NCBI GenBank assembly: GCA_904419295.1
Contig: CAJFRA010000030.1
Location: 18,130-56,322, forward strand
Direction of reading: 5' to 3'
DNA from: Candidatus Pseudobutyricicoccus lothianensis
GTDB lineage: Bacteria > Bacillota > Clostridia > Oscillospirales > Butyricicoccaceae
Length of the DNA: 38,193 nt
Shown one piece after another: positions 29,438 through 37,004 of the stretch. Position 1 is the stretch's first letter. Every line of letters begins with the position of its first letter. The notes below the pieces were generated by a model. That model made no database searches and was not told the origin of the DNA. It was given only the letters and a program-made list of their open reading frames with translations. The position numbers and the translations under genes are program-made.

Positions 29438-29477
29438 TTTCGTAACTATTGACAACGTAACCTATGGTGTTTAAAAT
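29438..29477 (+). promoter_or_regulatory. Promoter of the second binding-protein gene with conserved upstream box
   Basis: TTTCGTAACT (29438-29447), one base, TTGACA (29449-29454), 17-base spacer, TAAAAT (29472-29477). The arrangement is identical to 27453-27492 although the spacers differ. Confidence 0.85.
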
Positions 29478-29557
29478 GTTGAACATAAATTCAGTTGGGT
29501 GAATGCGGCAGGGCCCGCGGCAGGCCCCGACGGGAGAAAACAATTGAGGTGAACACC

Positions 29558-31087
29558 ATGAAAAAGAGGAAAACGCGCGCAGCCAGTTTGGTGCTGGCGT
29601 TGGCGATGACGACAGGCTTGCTGGCTGGCTGCAGCCAAAGCAGCGGCGGCAGCAGTGATACAGGGGAACAGAGAGATGATATCATCATTGCCACGGCCAA
29701 CGAAACGCCATCCCTTTCGCCCACAGAGCACAATGCGGTGGCCGGTTCTTATATGAACCTGCTGACCTACAACACACTGTTCCGCACGGGGATGGACCTG
29801 GAGCCTGAGCCGGATCTGGTGGAAAGCTATGAAAATGTCAGCGAGACCCAGTGGAATTTCACCATCAAGCAGGGCGTCAAGTTCCACGACGGCACAGAAA
29901 TGACGGTGGAAGACGTCAAAGCATCCCTGGAGTGGGCCAAGACCTTCCCCGAAGTCAGCTTGTACAACAACGACATCGTCAGCGTGGACATCGTGGATGA
30001 CACCACCGTGCAGATCACCACCGATGGGCCGGACGCTATGCTGCTCAACAACCTGTGCCACCATGGCAACGCCATCGTGCCCAAAGCGCTGATCGATGCG
30101 GGCCACGACTTCAATACCGAACCCATCGGCACCGGCCCGTATCAATTCGTCGAGTGGAACCGGGGCGACAGCATTGTGTTCGAAGCGTTTGAAGACTACT
30201 TCAAAGGCGCTCCCGCCATCAAGAAGATGACGTGGAAAGTCATCCCGGAAGGCTCCAGCCGCACCATCGCCCTGGAAGCTGGGGAAGTGGACTTTGTGGT
30301 GGAAGTGGAAGGCATGGATGCGGACCGCTTGAAGGAAAACCCGGACATGGAACTGATCCAGTATGAGGCCACCAGCGAGCTGTGGCTGATGATGAACAAT
30401 GAGAAGCCCCAATTCCAAAACCAGAATGTGCGCCATGCCATCAACAGCGCTATCAATAAGGAAGACCTGGTCACAGTGGCCTACAATGGCCTGGCAACGC
30501 CGGCTATCTCCCAGTGCCCCATGAACTTCGCAGGCGCTACGGAAGAAAATGCAGACGTTTACGATGTGGCCAAGGCCCAGGAATATCTGGAGCAGTCCGG
30601 TGTGGATCCGTCCACCATCACCTTCTCCATCATCAGCTCCGACGACCAGAAGAAGCGGGCGGCCGAAGTGATCCAGGCCAATCTGAAGGAGATCGGCATT
30701 GAAGTTACCATCGAAAGCATGGACCTGGCCACCTATCTGTCATCTACAGCGGAAGGGGATTACGAGGCATCCATTGGCGGCTACAATTCCAGCAACCTGC
30801 TGAACTATGTGGTGGGCGTGTTCCACTCCGAGTCCATCAATGCATCCAACAAGACCCGTCTGAACGACCCGGAAGTGGATGCGCTGATCGACCAAGCTTC
30901 TGTCACGCTGGATGAAGAAGAGCGGGTGGCCATTTTGGAGCAGCTGTGCCTGCGGCTCAACGAGATCTGCTCCCAAGCGCCTCTGTGCCAGACGATGGAC
31001 ATGCGGGCTTTTAATGCCAAATTGGGCGGCGTAGAAGTGAGCGACAGCGGCACGCTGTATTTTGAGAACTGCTATTGGGAAGAATAA
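29558..31087 (+). CDS. Family 5 (oligopeptide/dipeptide-type) solute-binding lipoprotein
   Basis: A 509-residue intact paralog of the gene at 27561. The signal MKKRKTRAASLVLALAMTTG ends in lipobox LAGC (C at about 24), then a Ser/Gly linker. The SBP_bac_5 body shows TVEDVKASLEWAKTFPEVSL, DGPDAMLLNNLCHHGNA, IGTGPYQFVEWNRGDS, NVRHAINSAINKEDLVTVAYNG and the C-terminal domain up to YFENCYWEE. It would capture peptides, or possibly other solutes such as nickel or sugars, outside the membrane and pass them to an ABC permease encoded elsewhere. GAGGTGA is 7 bases before ATG 29558. It shares its promoter layout with the upstream paralog, so both are probably under one regulator. Confidence 0.93.
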   Translation: MKKRKTRAASLVLALAMTTGLLAGCSQSSGGSSDTGEQRDDIIIATANETPSLSPTEHNAVAGSYMNLLTYNTLFRTGMDLEPEPDLVESYENVSETQWNFTIKQGVKFHDGTEMTVEDVKASLEWAKTFPEVSLYNNDIVSVDIVDDTTVQITTDGPDAMLLNNLCHHGNAIVPKALIDAGHDFNTEPIGTGPYQFVEWNRGDSIVFEAFEDYFKGAPAIKKMTWKVIPEGSSRTIALEAGEVDFVVEVEGMDADRLKENPDMELIQYEATSELWLMMNNEKPQFQNQNVRHAINSAINKEDLVTVAYNGLATPAISQCPMNFAGATEENADVYDVAKAQEYLEQSGVDPSTITFSIISSDDQKKRAAEVIQANLKEIGIEVTIESMDLATYLSSTAEGDYEASIGGYNSSNLLNYVVGVFHSESINASNKTRLNDPEVDALIDQASVTLDEEERVAILEQLCLRLNEICSQAPLCQTMDMRAFNAKLGGVEVSDSGTLYFENCYWEE

Positions 31088-31137
31088 AATTCCCAGGGCA
31101 TTTGTACCAAGCTTATTCCTCATTCGATATTGCGACG

Positions 31138-31180
31138 GCAAAGGGGCCGGGTGCTTTGGCATCCAGCCCCTTTTGCTCTT
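31138..31180 (+). terminator. Probable terminator of the second binding-protein gene
   Basis: GCAAAGGGGC (31138-31147) pairs with GCCCCTTTTGC (31166-31176) over a long loop. The T run is inside the right arm, followed by TCTTTGG, so it is weaker than the others. Confidence 0.45.
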
Positions 31181-31198
31181 TGGATAAGGCCGCCTCCC

Positions 31199-31228
31199 TT
31201 GACATTCCACGGCGGCAGCAGGTATGAT
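31199..31228 (+). promoter_or_regulatory. Promoter of the YitT operon
   Basis: Consensus -35 TTGACA (31199-31204), 18-base spacer, -10 TATGAT (31223-31228), 67 bases before ATG 31295. Confidence 0.7.
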
Positions 31229-31294
31229 AAAAGAAGAAGAAAATCCGGGCGGAGCGCAGCCATAGGGCGGCTTTGCCAAAAGGAGGAGAGGCCG

Positions 31295-32161
31295 ATGAAC
31301 CGGCGCAATGCAGTGCAGATCGTGGGCAAATATGGGGTCATCACCTTTGGGTGCTTGGTCTACGCCGCAGCCGTGGCTTTGTTTTTGGACCCAAACCAGC
31401 TGGCGCCAGGGGGCGTGGTGGGCATCAGCGTCATTTTGAACCGGCTGCTGGGCCTGCCCACAGGCACGGTGATGCTGTGCATCAACATCCCTCTGCTGAT
31501 CGTGGGGGTATGGAAGCTGGGGCTCCGTTTTTTGATCTCCACCATTTATGCCACCGTGGTCTCTTCACTGCTGACCAACGCCTTTGCTCTGGTGGGGCCG
31601 CTGACCGATGACCTGCTGCTGGGCGCCGTATTCGGCGCCATCTTGCTGGCTTCGGGCATGGCCTTCGTCTTCCGGGCAGGCGCCACCACCGGCGGCACCG
31701 ATATCATCGTCCGGCTGCTCAAGCTGCGGTACAAGCATGTCGAGACCGGCAAGCTGTTTTTCTGCACCGACCTTGTGGTGGTGAGCGCCTCCATCCTGGT
31801 GTTCCACGACCTGAACACCGGCCTGTATGCGCTGCTCTCCATCCTCTTGTTCGCCATCGTGTTCGATCTGGTGCTGTATGGCGGTGATACGGCCAAAATG
31901 GTCTATGTGGTCTCTGAGCGGGAACAGGCCATTGCCTCCCGCATCATGGCCGAACTGGAACTGGGCGTCACCTATGTCTACGGGGAAGGGGCCTACACGG
32001 GCAAACAAAAGCGGGTGATCCTGTGTGTGGCCAAAAAGCAGTTTTTCCCAAAGATCAAAGACATCGTCAAAGAGGAAGACCGCAATGCCTTCCTGATCAT
32101 ATCCAATGCCAGCGATATTTATGGCGAAGGGTTCAAAGACCACTTTGCCGAAGAATTTTGA
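31295..32161 (+). CDS. YitT-family membrane protein (DUF161 + DUF2179)
   Basis: A 288-residue protein. It has five to six membrane helices in the first two thirds, with the YitT signatures AVALFLDPNQLAPGGVVGISVIL, LPTGTVMLCINIPLLIVG and FRAGATTGGTDIIVRLL. A C-terminal cytoplasmic DUF2179 domain follows, with MVYVVSERE..., YGEGAYTGKQKRVILCVAKKQFFPKIKDIVKEED and AFLIISNASDIYGEGF. The family is widespread in Firmicutes and presumed to transport a small solute, not firmly established. AGGAGGAG precedes ATG 31295. The lipoprotein gene starts 14 bases after its stop, so the two form an operon. Confidence 0.92.
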   Translation: MNRRNAVQIVGKYGVITFGCLVYAAAVALFLDPNQLAPGGVVGISVILNRLLGLPTGTVMLCINIPLLIVGVWKLGLRFLISTIYATVVSSLLTNAFALVGPLTDDLLLGAVFGAILLASGMAFVFRAGATTGGTDIIVRLLKLRYKHVETGKLFFCTDLVVVSASILVFHDLNTGLYALLSILLFAIVFDLVLYGGDTAKMVYVVSEREQAIASRIMAELELGVTYVYGEGAYTGKQKRVILCVAKKQFFPKIKDIVKEEDRNAFLIISNASDIYGEGFKDHFAEEF

Positions 32162-32175
32162 AAGGGGGCGTCCTG

Positions 32176-33294
32176 TTGATCCCACGGAAAACAGCGCTGT
32201 GCGCCATGGTCCTTTTGCTCCTGAGCGGCGGCTGCCAAAACAGCGGCGAATATTACAGTGAAACGCCCCACGCATCCAGCGAAGAGCAGACGGCCGGCCG
32301 GGAATTCGGCAGCACTGCCAGCAATTACTACGACCTGCAAAGCGCGGTGCTCAGCATGATCTCGGCCGGGCGGCAGGTGGATACCATCCGGGTGCAGGAT
32401 TACGACGGTTCGCTGGAAGAGGACCTGGACCGCATCACCCGGGAGATCACCACGGAAAACCCCATGGGCTGCTTTGCGGTGGAAAGTTTGCAGTTCGACC
32501 AGAGCCAGGTGCTGTCGTACCGGGAACTGGGCATCACCATCCAATTCAAAAGGCAGCCCCAGGAGATCGCCGCCGTGCGGGAGACCCCCACCCGGGAAGA
32601 GCTGGAGCACCGTTTGACAGACCTGCTTTCCGGCTATGGGACCCAGGGCCTTTATTCAGTGACCAATCTGGAAGATTCGCCGGATGACTTGTATGACCGG
32701 GTGATGAAATGCTGGTATTCCATGGCAGAGCACGCCTATGGGCTGGCTTCGGTGAACATATCTTCTTACCCGGCCCAAGGGGAGAAACGGATCGTGGAGG
32801 TGAACCTGACCTGGACGGAAAACCGGGACGTGCTGGAAGCCCAGAGCCAAGTGGCCCAAGAGAAGGCCCAGCAGATCTGCCAGGGGTTCCAGGGCAGCAC
32901 TACCTATGAAAAGCTGAAATTTGTGGAGGATTATCTGCATCAGCAGGTCCAATATGACGACCAGGCCATGAAAGCGGTGATCGAAACCGGGGGGCGCCAG
33001 CCCCGCACAAACACCTATACGGCCTATGGTGCACTGGCCGAGGAGAGAGCCGCCCAATCGGGCCTGGCCCACGCGGCGAAATTGCTGCTGGACCAGCTGG
33101 ATATGACCAGTGCCCTCATCGCCGGCACGAACGGCGGGGTCAGCTATGTCTGGCTGCGGGTACAGGCCGACGGCGTTTGGTACCAATACGACCCACTGGG
33201 CAGCGGCCCCCGGGGCACGGCAGGGCTGATGAGCGACGAGCAGGCCAAGCAGCAAGGCTACGAATACAACAGCAACGTCTATAACCTGGCATAA
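32176..33294 (+). CDS. Lipoprotein with a transglutaminase-like fold lacking catalytic Cys and His
   Basis: A 372-residue protein. The start is TTG 32176 (AAAGGGGG about 8 bases upstream; no ATG nearby). A hydrophobic signal reads ALCAMVLLLLSGGC, with C20 as probable lipid-modified cysteine, so the rest would be outside the membrane. The C-terminal part has the transglutaminase-core layout: TYEKLKFVEDYLHQQVQYDD, then TAYGALAEERAAQSGLAHAAKLLL, VSYVWLRVQADGVWYQYDPL. Where active members have Cys, His and Asp, here are S295, Y324 and D339. It should therefore be non-catalytic, perhaps a binding or scaffold domain. It may work with the YitT protein encoded just upstream. I cannot assign a specific role. 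Confidence 0.75.
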   Translation: MIPRKTALCAMVLLLLSGGCQNSGEYYSETPHASSEEQTAGREFGSTASNYYDLQSAVLSMISAGRQVDTIRVQDYDGSLEEDLDRITREITTENPMGCFAVESLQFDQSQVLSYRELGITIQFKRQPQEIAAVRETPTREELEHRLTDLLSGYGTQGLYSVTNLEDSPDDLYDRVMKCWYSMAEHAYGLASVNISSYPAQGEKRIVEVNLTWTENRDVLEAQSQVAQEKAQQICQGFQGSTTYEKLKFVEDYLHQQVQYDDQAMKAVIETGGRQPRTNTYTAYGALAEERAAQSGLAHAAKLLLDQLDMTSALIAGTNGGVSYVWLRVQADGVWYQYDPLGSGPRGTAGLMSDEQAKQQGYEYNSNVYNLA

Positions 33295-33320
33295 AAAATC
33301 AATCAAAACGAAAAAAAGAG

Positions 33321-33349
33321 TTGACAACTGCCCCAGGGTTTGCTATTAT
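33321..33349 (+). promoter_or_regulatory. Promoter of the tRNA-Gly gene
   Basis: Consensus -35 TTGACA (33321-33326), 17-base spacer, -10 TATTAT (33344-33349), 13 bases before the mature tRNA 5' end. Confidence 0.85.
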
Positions 33350-33361
33350 AATAGGGCAGTC

Positions 33362-33437
33362 GCGGATGTAGCTCATCTGGTAGAGCGCCACCTTGCCAAG
33401 GTGGAGGTAGCGAGTTCGAGCCTCGTCATCCGCTCCA
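33362..33437 (+). tRNA. tRNA-Gly (anticodon GCC)
   Basis: A full cloverleaf. The acceptor stem is GCGGATG (33362-33368) with CATCCGC (33427-33433), the anticodon loop is TTGCCAA with GCC, and the T loop is GTTCGAG. The discriminator base is T and CCA is encoded at 33435-33437. It is a single tRNA gene with its own promoter and terminator. Confidence 0.96.
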
Positions 33438-33440
33438 TAA

Positions 33441-33476
33441 AAAGACACCTGTTTTAGCAGGTGTCTTTCTTTTTGT
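33441..33476 (+). terminator. Terminator of the tRNA gene
   Basis: AAAGACACCTG (33441-33451) pairs with CAGGTGTCTTT (33458-33468), then CTTTTTG. Confidence 0.85.
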
Positions 33477-33763
33477 ACTCCGGCGGCCTTTGGCACGCTC
33501 TGCCCTCTGGAATCCACATGCTCGGGGCCGGCAAAGCCGCTCCTGCGCAATTCCCGGCCTTTGGGCCATCTGTATGCCGTGCGGCGTGCGGCGCCCAAAA
33601 CCGTTGGACGGCATTTCTGCTGGCAGTTTCAAAAATGTAAATGCCGGTTTGGCTTTTCCTCCCCATAGAAAAGGCACGGCCTATGCCGTGCCTTATTTTG
33701 TGTGTTTGCATCTGGACCGACTTTTGCTCTGGGGTCAGTTTGGGGAAATGGGGCCAGGTGGGC
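33477..33763. other. Non-coding stretch between tRNA-Gly and ftsH
   Basis: About 290 bases with open frames on both strands (for example 33490-33786 plus and 33426-33711 minus) but no start with a ribosome-binding site and no recognisable domain. G+C-rich and self-complementary in places (GCGGCGTGCGGCGCC near 33580). Apart from the ftsH terminator at 33671 I see nothing assignable. A dispersed repeat is possible but cannot be tested in this window. Confidence 0.4.
33671..33694 (-). terminator. Terminator of ftsH
   Basis: AAGGCACGGC (33671-33680) pairs with GCCGTGCCTT (33685-33694). On the minus strand it is followed by TTCTATG, with TTTTC inside the stem end. It lies about 70 bases after the ftsH stop. 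Confidence 0.7.
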
Positions 33764-35575
33764 TCAGCGGTTTAAGATCGCCATGAACTCTTCGCCGGTG
33801 ATGGTCTCTTTTTCATAGAGGTATTTGGAAAGTTCGTGGAGCTTTTCTTGGTTGTCCTGCAAGATCTGCAGCGCTTTGGCGTGCTGTTCTTTGACCAGGG
33901 AGATCACTTGCCGGTCGATGGCGGCCGCGGTCTCGGCAGAGCAGGCCAGGGAAGTGTCGCCGCCCAGGTATTGGTTGGACACTGTCTCCAGCGCCACCAT
34001 GTCAAAATCTTTGCTCATGCCGTAGCGGGCGATCATGGCCCGGGCCAATTTCGTGGCCTGCTCGATATCGTTGGAAGCGCCGGTGGAGGCGGAGTGGAAG
34101 ACCAGCTCTTCGGCGGCGCGGCCGCCGGTGAGGGTGGCGATCTTGTTTTCCAATTCCGCTTGGCTCATCAGGTAATGGTTGCCCTCTTCCACCTGCATGG
34201 TGTAGCCCAAAGCGCCGGACGTGCGGGGGATGATGGTGATCTTCTGCACCGGCGCAGAGTGGTTCTGCATGGCGGCCACCAGGGCGTGGCCGATCTCGTG
34301 GTAGGCCACCGTCCATTTTTCCTCATCGGTGAGGATGGCGTTTTTCTTTTGGTAGCCGGCAATGACCACTTCGATGCTCTCTTCCAGATCGGCCTGGCTG
34401 GCGGACCGGCGGCCATCGCGCACCGCCCGCAGCGCCGCTTCGTTGACGATGTTGGCCAGCTCTGCACCGCTGGCGCCCGAAGCCATACGGGCCACTTTGT
34501 TGAAATCCACGTTTTCATCCACACGGATCTTCTTGGCGTGGACTTTCAAGATCTCTTCCCGGCCCTTGAGGTCGGGCAGCTCCACCGGCACGCGACGGTC
34601 AAAGCGGCCCGGGCGGGTCAAGGCCGGGTCGAGAGATTCGGGGCGGTTGGTGGCGGCCAGGATGATGACGCCGGTGTTGCCTTCAAAACCGTCCATTTCG
34701 GTGAGCAGCTGGTTCAAGGTCTGCTCCCGCTCATCGTTGCCGCCCAGCTGCCCATCCCTCTTTTTGCCGATGGCGTCGATCTCATCGATGAAGACGATGC
34801 AGGGGGCCTTCTCCTTGGCCTGCCGGAACAGGTCGCGGACTTTGGAAGCGCCCATGCCCACGAACATTTCCACGAATTCAGAGCCGGACATGGAAAAGAA
34901 GGGGACATTGGCTTCGCCGGCCACCGCTTTGGCCAGCATGGTCTTGCCTGTGCCCGGCGGGCCCACCAGCAAGATGCCCTTGGGCATGGAAGCGCCGATC
35001 TCTTGGTATTTTTTCGGGTCGTGGAGGTATTCCACGATCTCTTTTAAGTTGTCTTTCGCCTCATCTTCGCCGGCCACATCGGAAAACTTGATGCCCTCGG
35101 AGGATTTGACATACACTTTGGCGCTGGATTTGCCAAAGGTCATGGCATTGGGCCCGCCGGCGTTTTTCATGATCCGCTTGGCCATATACTGCCCGATGGC
35201 CACGAAGATCACGATGGGCAGCACCCAAGTCAGCAGAAAGGAGAGCAGGGGGTCGCTTTGCTGGATCTCTTCGCCGCTCAAAGAGGCGCCGGCATCCAAA
35301 GCCCGCTCCACCAGGTCTGGGTCGCCCACCAAGGCGGTCTTATAGACCGCTGTCTGCTCTTTGTTGGTAAACAGCAGCCGGTTCTCCTGTTCTTGCAGCT
35401 GGATCTGGCCCACATCGCCATCCTCCAGCATGGTGAGGAATGTGTTGTAATCGACGGCCTGGATCTGGCGCTGGGCCAGCCAAGGCATGGCTAAAAAATT
35501 GAAAACCATCAAAACCAACAGCACGATGCCATAGTAATAGATCAATGGTTTTTTGGGTGATTTGACCTCGTTCAT
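33764..35575 (-). CDS. ftsH: ATP-dependent zinc metalloprotease FtsH
   Basis: A 603-residue membrane AAA+ protease, of normal length. Two N-terminal helices (about 11-30 and 112-131) flank a short extracellular domain. The AAA module follows, with [11 protein letters not shown], Walker A GPPGTGKT (205-212), Walker [10 protein letters not shown] (260-268), [15 protein letters not shown] and the second-region-of-homology [21 protein letters not shown] (308-328). The protease active site is HEIGH (426-430) with a third zinc ligand Asp in [13 protein letters not shown] (about 504). It degrades misassembled membrane proteins and regulators. ATG 35575 overlaps the stop of the small gene upstream (ATGA), so they are translationally coupled, and the likely promoter is the leftward one in the 36129-36189 inverted repeat. 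Confidence 0.97.
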   Translation of the reverse strand: MNEVKSPKKPLIYYYGIVLLVLMVFNFLAMPWLAQRQIQAVDYNTFLTMLEDGDVGQIQLQEQENRLLFTNKEQTAVYKTALVGDPDLVERALDAGASLSGEEIQQSDPLLSFLLTWVLPIVIFVAIGQYMAKRIMKNAGGPNAMTFGKSSAKVYVKSSEGIKFSDVAGEDEAKDNLKEIVEYLHDPKKYQEIGASMPKGILLVGPPGTGKTMLAKAVAGEANVPFFSMSGSEFVEMFVGMGASKVRDLFRQAKEKAPCIVFIDEIDAIGKKRDGQLGGNDEREQTLNQLLTEMDGFEGNTGVIILAATNRPESLDPALTRPGRFDRRVPVELPDLKGREEILKVHAKKIRVDENVDFNKVARMASGASGAELANIVNEAALRAVRDGRRSASQADLEESIEVVIAGYQKKNAILTDEEKWTVAYHEIGHALVAAMQNHSAPVQKITIIPRTSGALGYTMQVEEGNHYLMSQAELENKIATLTGGRAAEELVFHSASTGASNDIEQATKLARAMIARYGMSKDFDMVALETVSNQYLGGDTSLACSAETAAAIDRQVISLVKEQHAKALQILQDNQEKLHELSKYLYEKETITGEEFMAILNR

Positions 35576-36036
35576 TTTCCTTCTCCTTTCTGTTGCCCAG
35601 CACCTTCCTGGGCTTCCGCTTTGTCCTGCAGCACCATGGCAGACAGTGCGGCGATGAGCGCATGGCCCATGGCCTGGGTGGCGAAATCCATGGCATATTC
35701 CGCATAGAGGGCCACGGCTTCCGCACGGTCTGCCGCAGGGCTCTGGTTGCGGCCGCCCATCTCGGCGGGCAGCTCTTCTTTTAAGATGTGCTCCGCCTGC
35801 TGCTCATATTCCGCCTGTGCTTTTGCCAGGGCGGCAACCGAAGGGGAACGGCTGGCCCGGACCCGCTCCTGCAGCAGCCATTTGCGCTCTTGGTATTCAT
35901 CTTGCAGCCGGTCTAACTCTTTTTGGGCTTGTTTGGTGTTCTTGTGTTGAAAGAGATGGATCCGGCTTTGCAGCCGGCCATATTCTTGCTCCAGCTCACA
36001 GAGCTTGCACGCAAAGATCCCTTGGTTCCATTCCAT
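35572..36036 (-). CDS. Small coiled-coil protein coupled to ftsH, unknown
   Basis: A 154-residue soluble protein. It begins MEWNQGIFACKLCELEQEYG, with a CKLC pair, then a long charged helical region (about 11-85; KELDRLQDEYQERKWLLQERV and AKAQAEYEQQAEHILKEEL) predicted as coiled coil. The C-terminal half is Ala-rich (YAMDFATQAMGHALIAALSAMVLQ) and ends in a Gly/Gln tail. No signal peptide. GAGGAGGTC is 8 bases before ATG 36036. The stop overlaps the ftsH start, so the two are made together; a role as adaptor or substrate of FtsH is conceivable but unsupported. I do not recognise a family. Confidence 0.7.
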   Translation of the reverse strand: MEWNQGIFACKLCELEQEYGRLQSRIHLFQHKNTKQAQKELDRLQDEYQERKWLLQERVRASRSPSVAALAKAQAEYEQQAEHILKEELPAEMGGRNQSPAADRAEAVALYAEYAMDFATQAMGHALIAALSAMVLQDKAEAQEGAGQQKGEGK

Positions 36037-36128
36037 ATCGGTCGACCTCCTCAAATGGCTCTCGCCAAATGTTCTGCTTTGGTTATAACAAAATCCGGCG
36101 GCCGGCGCCATTGCCAATTTGAGGCCTG

Positions 36129-36189
36129 TGTATAGACAAATGCCGGGGCGTGACAAAAAGGTTGACACGCTCCGGCATCTGTCTATACA
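36129..36189. promoter_or_regulatory. 61-bp inverted repeat holding two back-to-back promoters
   Basis: The two outer arms (24 bases each) are reverse complements with two mismatches: TGTATAGACA...GCGTG on the left and CACGC...TGTCTATACA on the right. Each arm holds a full promoter with 16-base spacing. Leftward: -35 TTGTCA (rc of 36151-36156) and -10 TATACA (36129-36134). Rightward: -35 TTGACA (36162-36167) and -10 TATACA (36184-36189). The leftward one is about 93 bases before the coiled-coil/ftsH start. The rightward one points into the 3' end of tetR, antisense. The TGTCTATACA boxes over both -10s look like a TetR-type operator. Confidence 0.75.
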
Positions 36190-36251
36190 GTTCGGCTCTA
36201 TTATAAATGTTCCAATGGGCGCCCGTTTGCTATGGTAAAAACAGCAGGAGA

Positions 36252-36794
36252 TCAGTCCGGTCTCGCACCGCCCCAGATCTCGCCAGTGAGCAGGCGGCAC
36301 AGCTGGCCGGCAAGCGCATCGGCATCGATGGCGCTGGGCAGCGTTTCGACAAGCATCCCAACCAGGCCATAGGAGTGGAAGCGGATGGCGGCATCCAGAT
36401 CGCTGGACGTGACAGCCAGCCCGGCTGCTTTGGCCCGCAGGACCTTTTCCAAATAGAGGCGGGCCGAGCGGACCAGTAAGCGCTCGATCTCCGGCCTGCG
36501 CTGGGAGGCCATCAGATGCTGGATCAGCTTGCCGTTTTCCCGCAAAGACAGGATCACGGTCTTGATGGCCTGCTGGGGCGTGGGTGCTGCCAGGCTGGCA
36601 TCCACCGATGCATCCAACGCTTGGGACGTGATCCATTCGATCACATCCATAATATCCTGAAAGTGGTAATAAAATGCCTGGCGGCTGATGCCGCAGGCCT
36701 CCACCAATTCTTTCACAGTGATCTTATCCACGGATTTTTGTTCCAATCGTTTGGTCAGCGTCTGGGCGATCATCTGTTTCATATCCACCGCCAC
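36252..36794 (-). CDS. TetR-family transcriptional regulator
   Basis: A 180-residue protein. The N-terminal helix-turn-helix is visible as TLTKRLEQKSVDKITVKELVEACGISRQAFYYHFQDIMDVI (about 12-53), the TetR pattern with the AFYYHF recognition end. The C-terminal ligand and dimer domain is helical and divergent, so no ligand can be named. The GTG at 36794 is supported by GGGAG seven bases upstream; ATG 36782 is the alternative. Its stop is about 60 bases from the symmetrical promoter element, whose TGTCTATACA boxes may be its own target even though the gene faces the opposite way from the usual layout. No efflux gene, the commonest TetR partner, is adjacent. Confidence 0.9.
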   Translation of the reverse strand: MAVDMKQMIAQTLTKRLEQKSVDKITVKELVEACGISRQAFYYHFQDIMDVIEWITSQALDASVDASLAAPTPQQAIKTVILSLRENGKLIQHLMASQRRPEIERLLVRSARLYLEKVLRAKAAGLAVTSSDLDAAIRFHSYGLVGMLVETLPSAIDADALAGQLCRLLTGEIWGGARPD

Positions 36795-36930
36795 GGCATC
36801 ACTCCCTTTGCACTTTTTTGATACGTCATCATTTTAACACAGGCAAACACCTCCGTCCAGCCTGGGGAACTTTTGCAGTCGCCCAGGCCGGCGGGGCAGG
36901 GGCGGCAGGAAAAATTTTTTTGAAAAGCTG

Positions 36931-36957
36931 GGAACCTTTTGGTGGGCTTTGCGTCTA
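36931..36957 (+). promoter_or_regulatory. ECF-sigma-type promoter of the stalk-domain gene
   Basis: A -35 GGAACC followed by TTTT (36931-36940), 15-base spacer from GGAACC, then CGTCTA (36952-36957). This GGAACCTTTT...CGTCTAA form is typical of extracytoplasmic-function sigma factors. No sigma-A type promoter is visible here. Confidence 0.75.
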
Positions 36958-37004
36958 ATAGGCAGAAACCAAAAAACAATCCATTTCTATTGGAGGGATC
37001 CTGT

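Noticed and set aside
33426-33711. Several overlapping minus-strand frames between tRNA-Gly and ftsH
   Set aside because: No ribosome-binding sites or domains; all frames are open because the stretch is G+C-rich.
36129-36189. Reading the large inverted repeat as a rho-independent terminator of tetR
   Set aside because: No T run follows the stem on the minus strand, and promoter boxes with correct spacing are present in each arm.
36207-36479. Plus-strand frame downstream of the rightward promoter at 36162
   Set aside because: It is antisense to tetR, without ribosome-binding site or recognisable protein; treated as antisense RNA at most.
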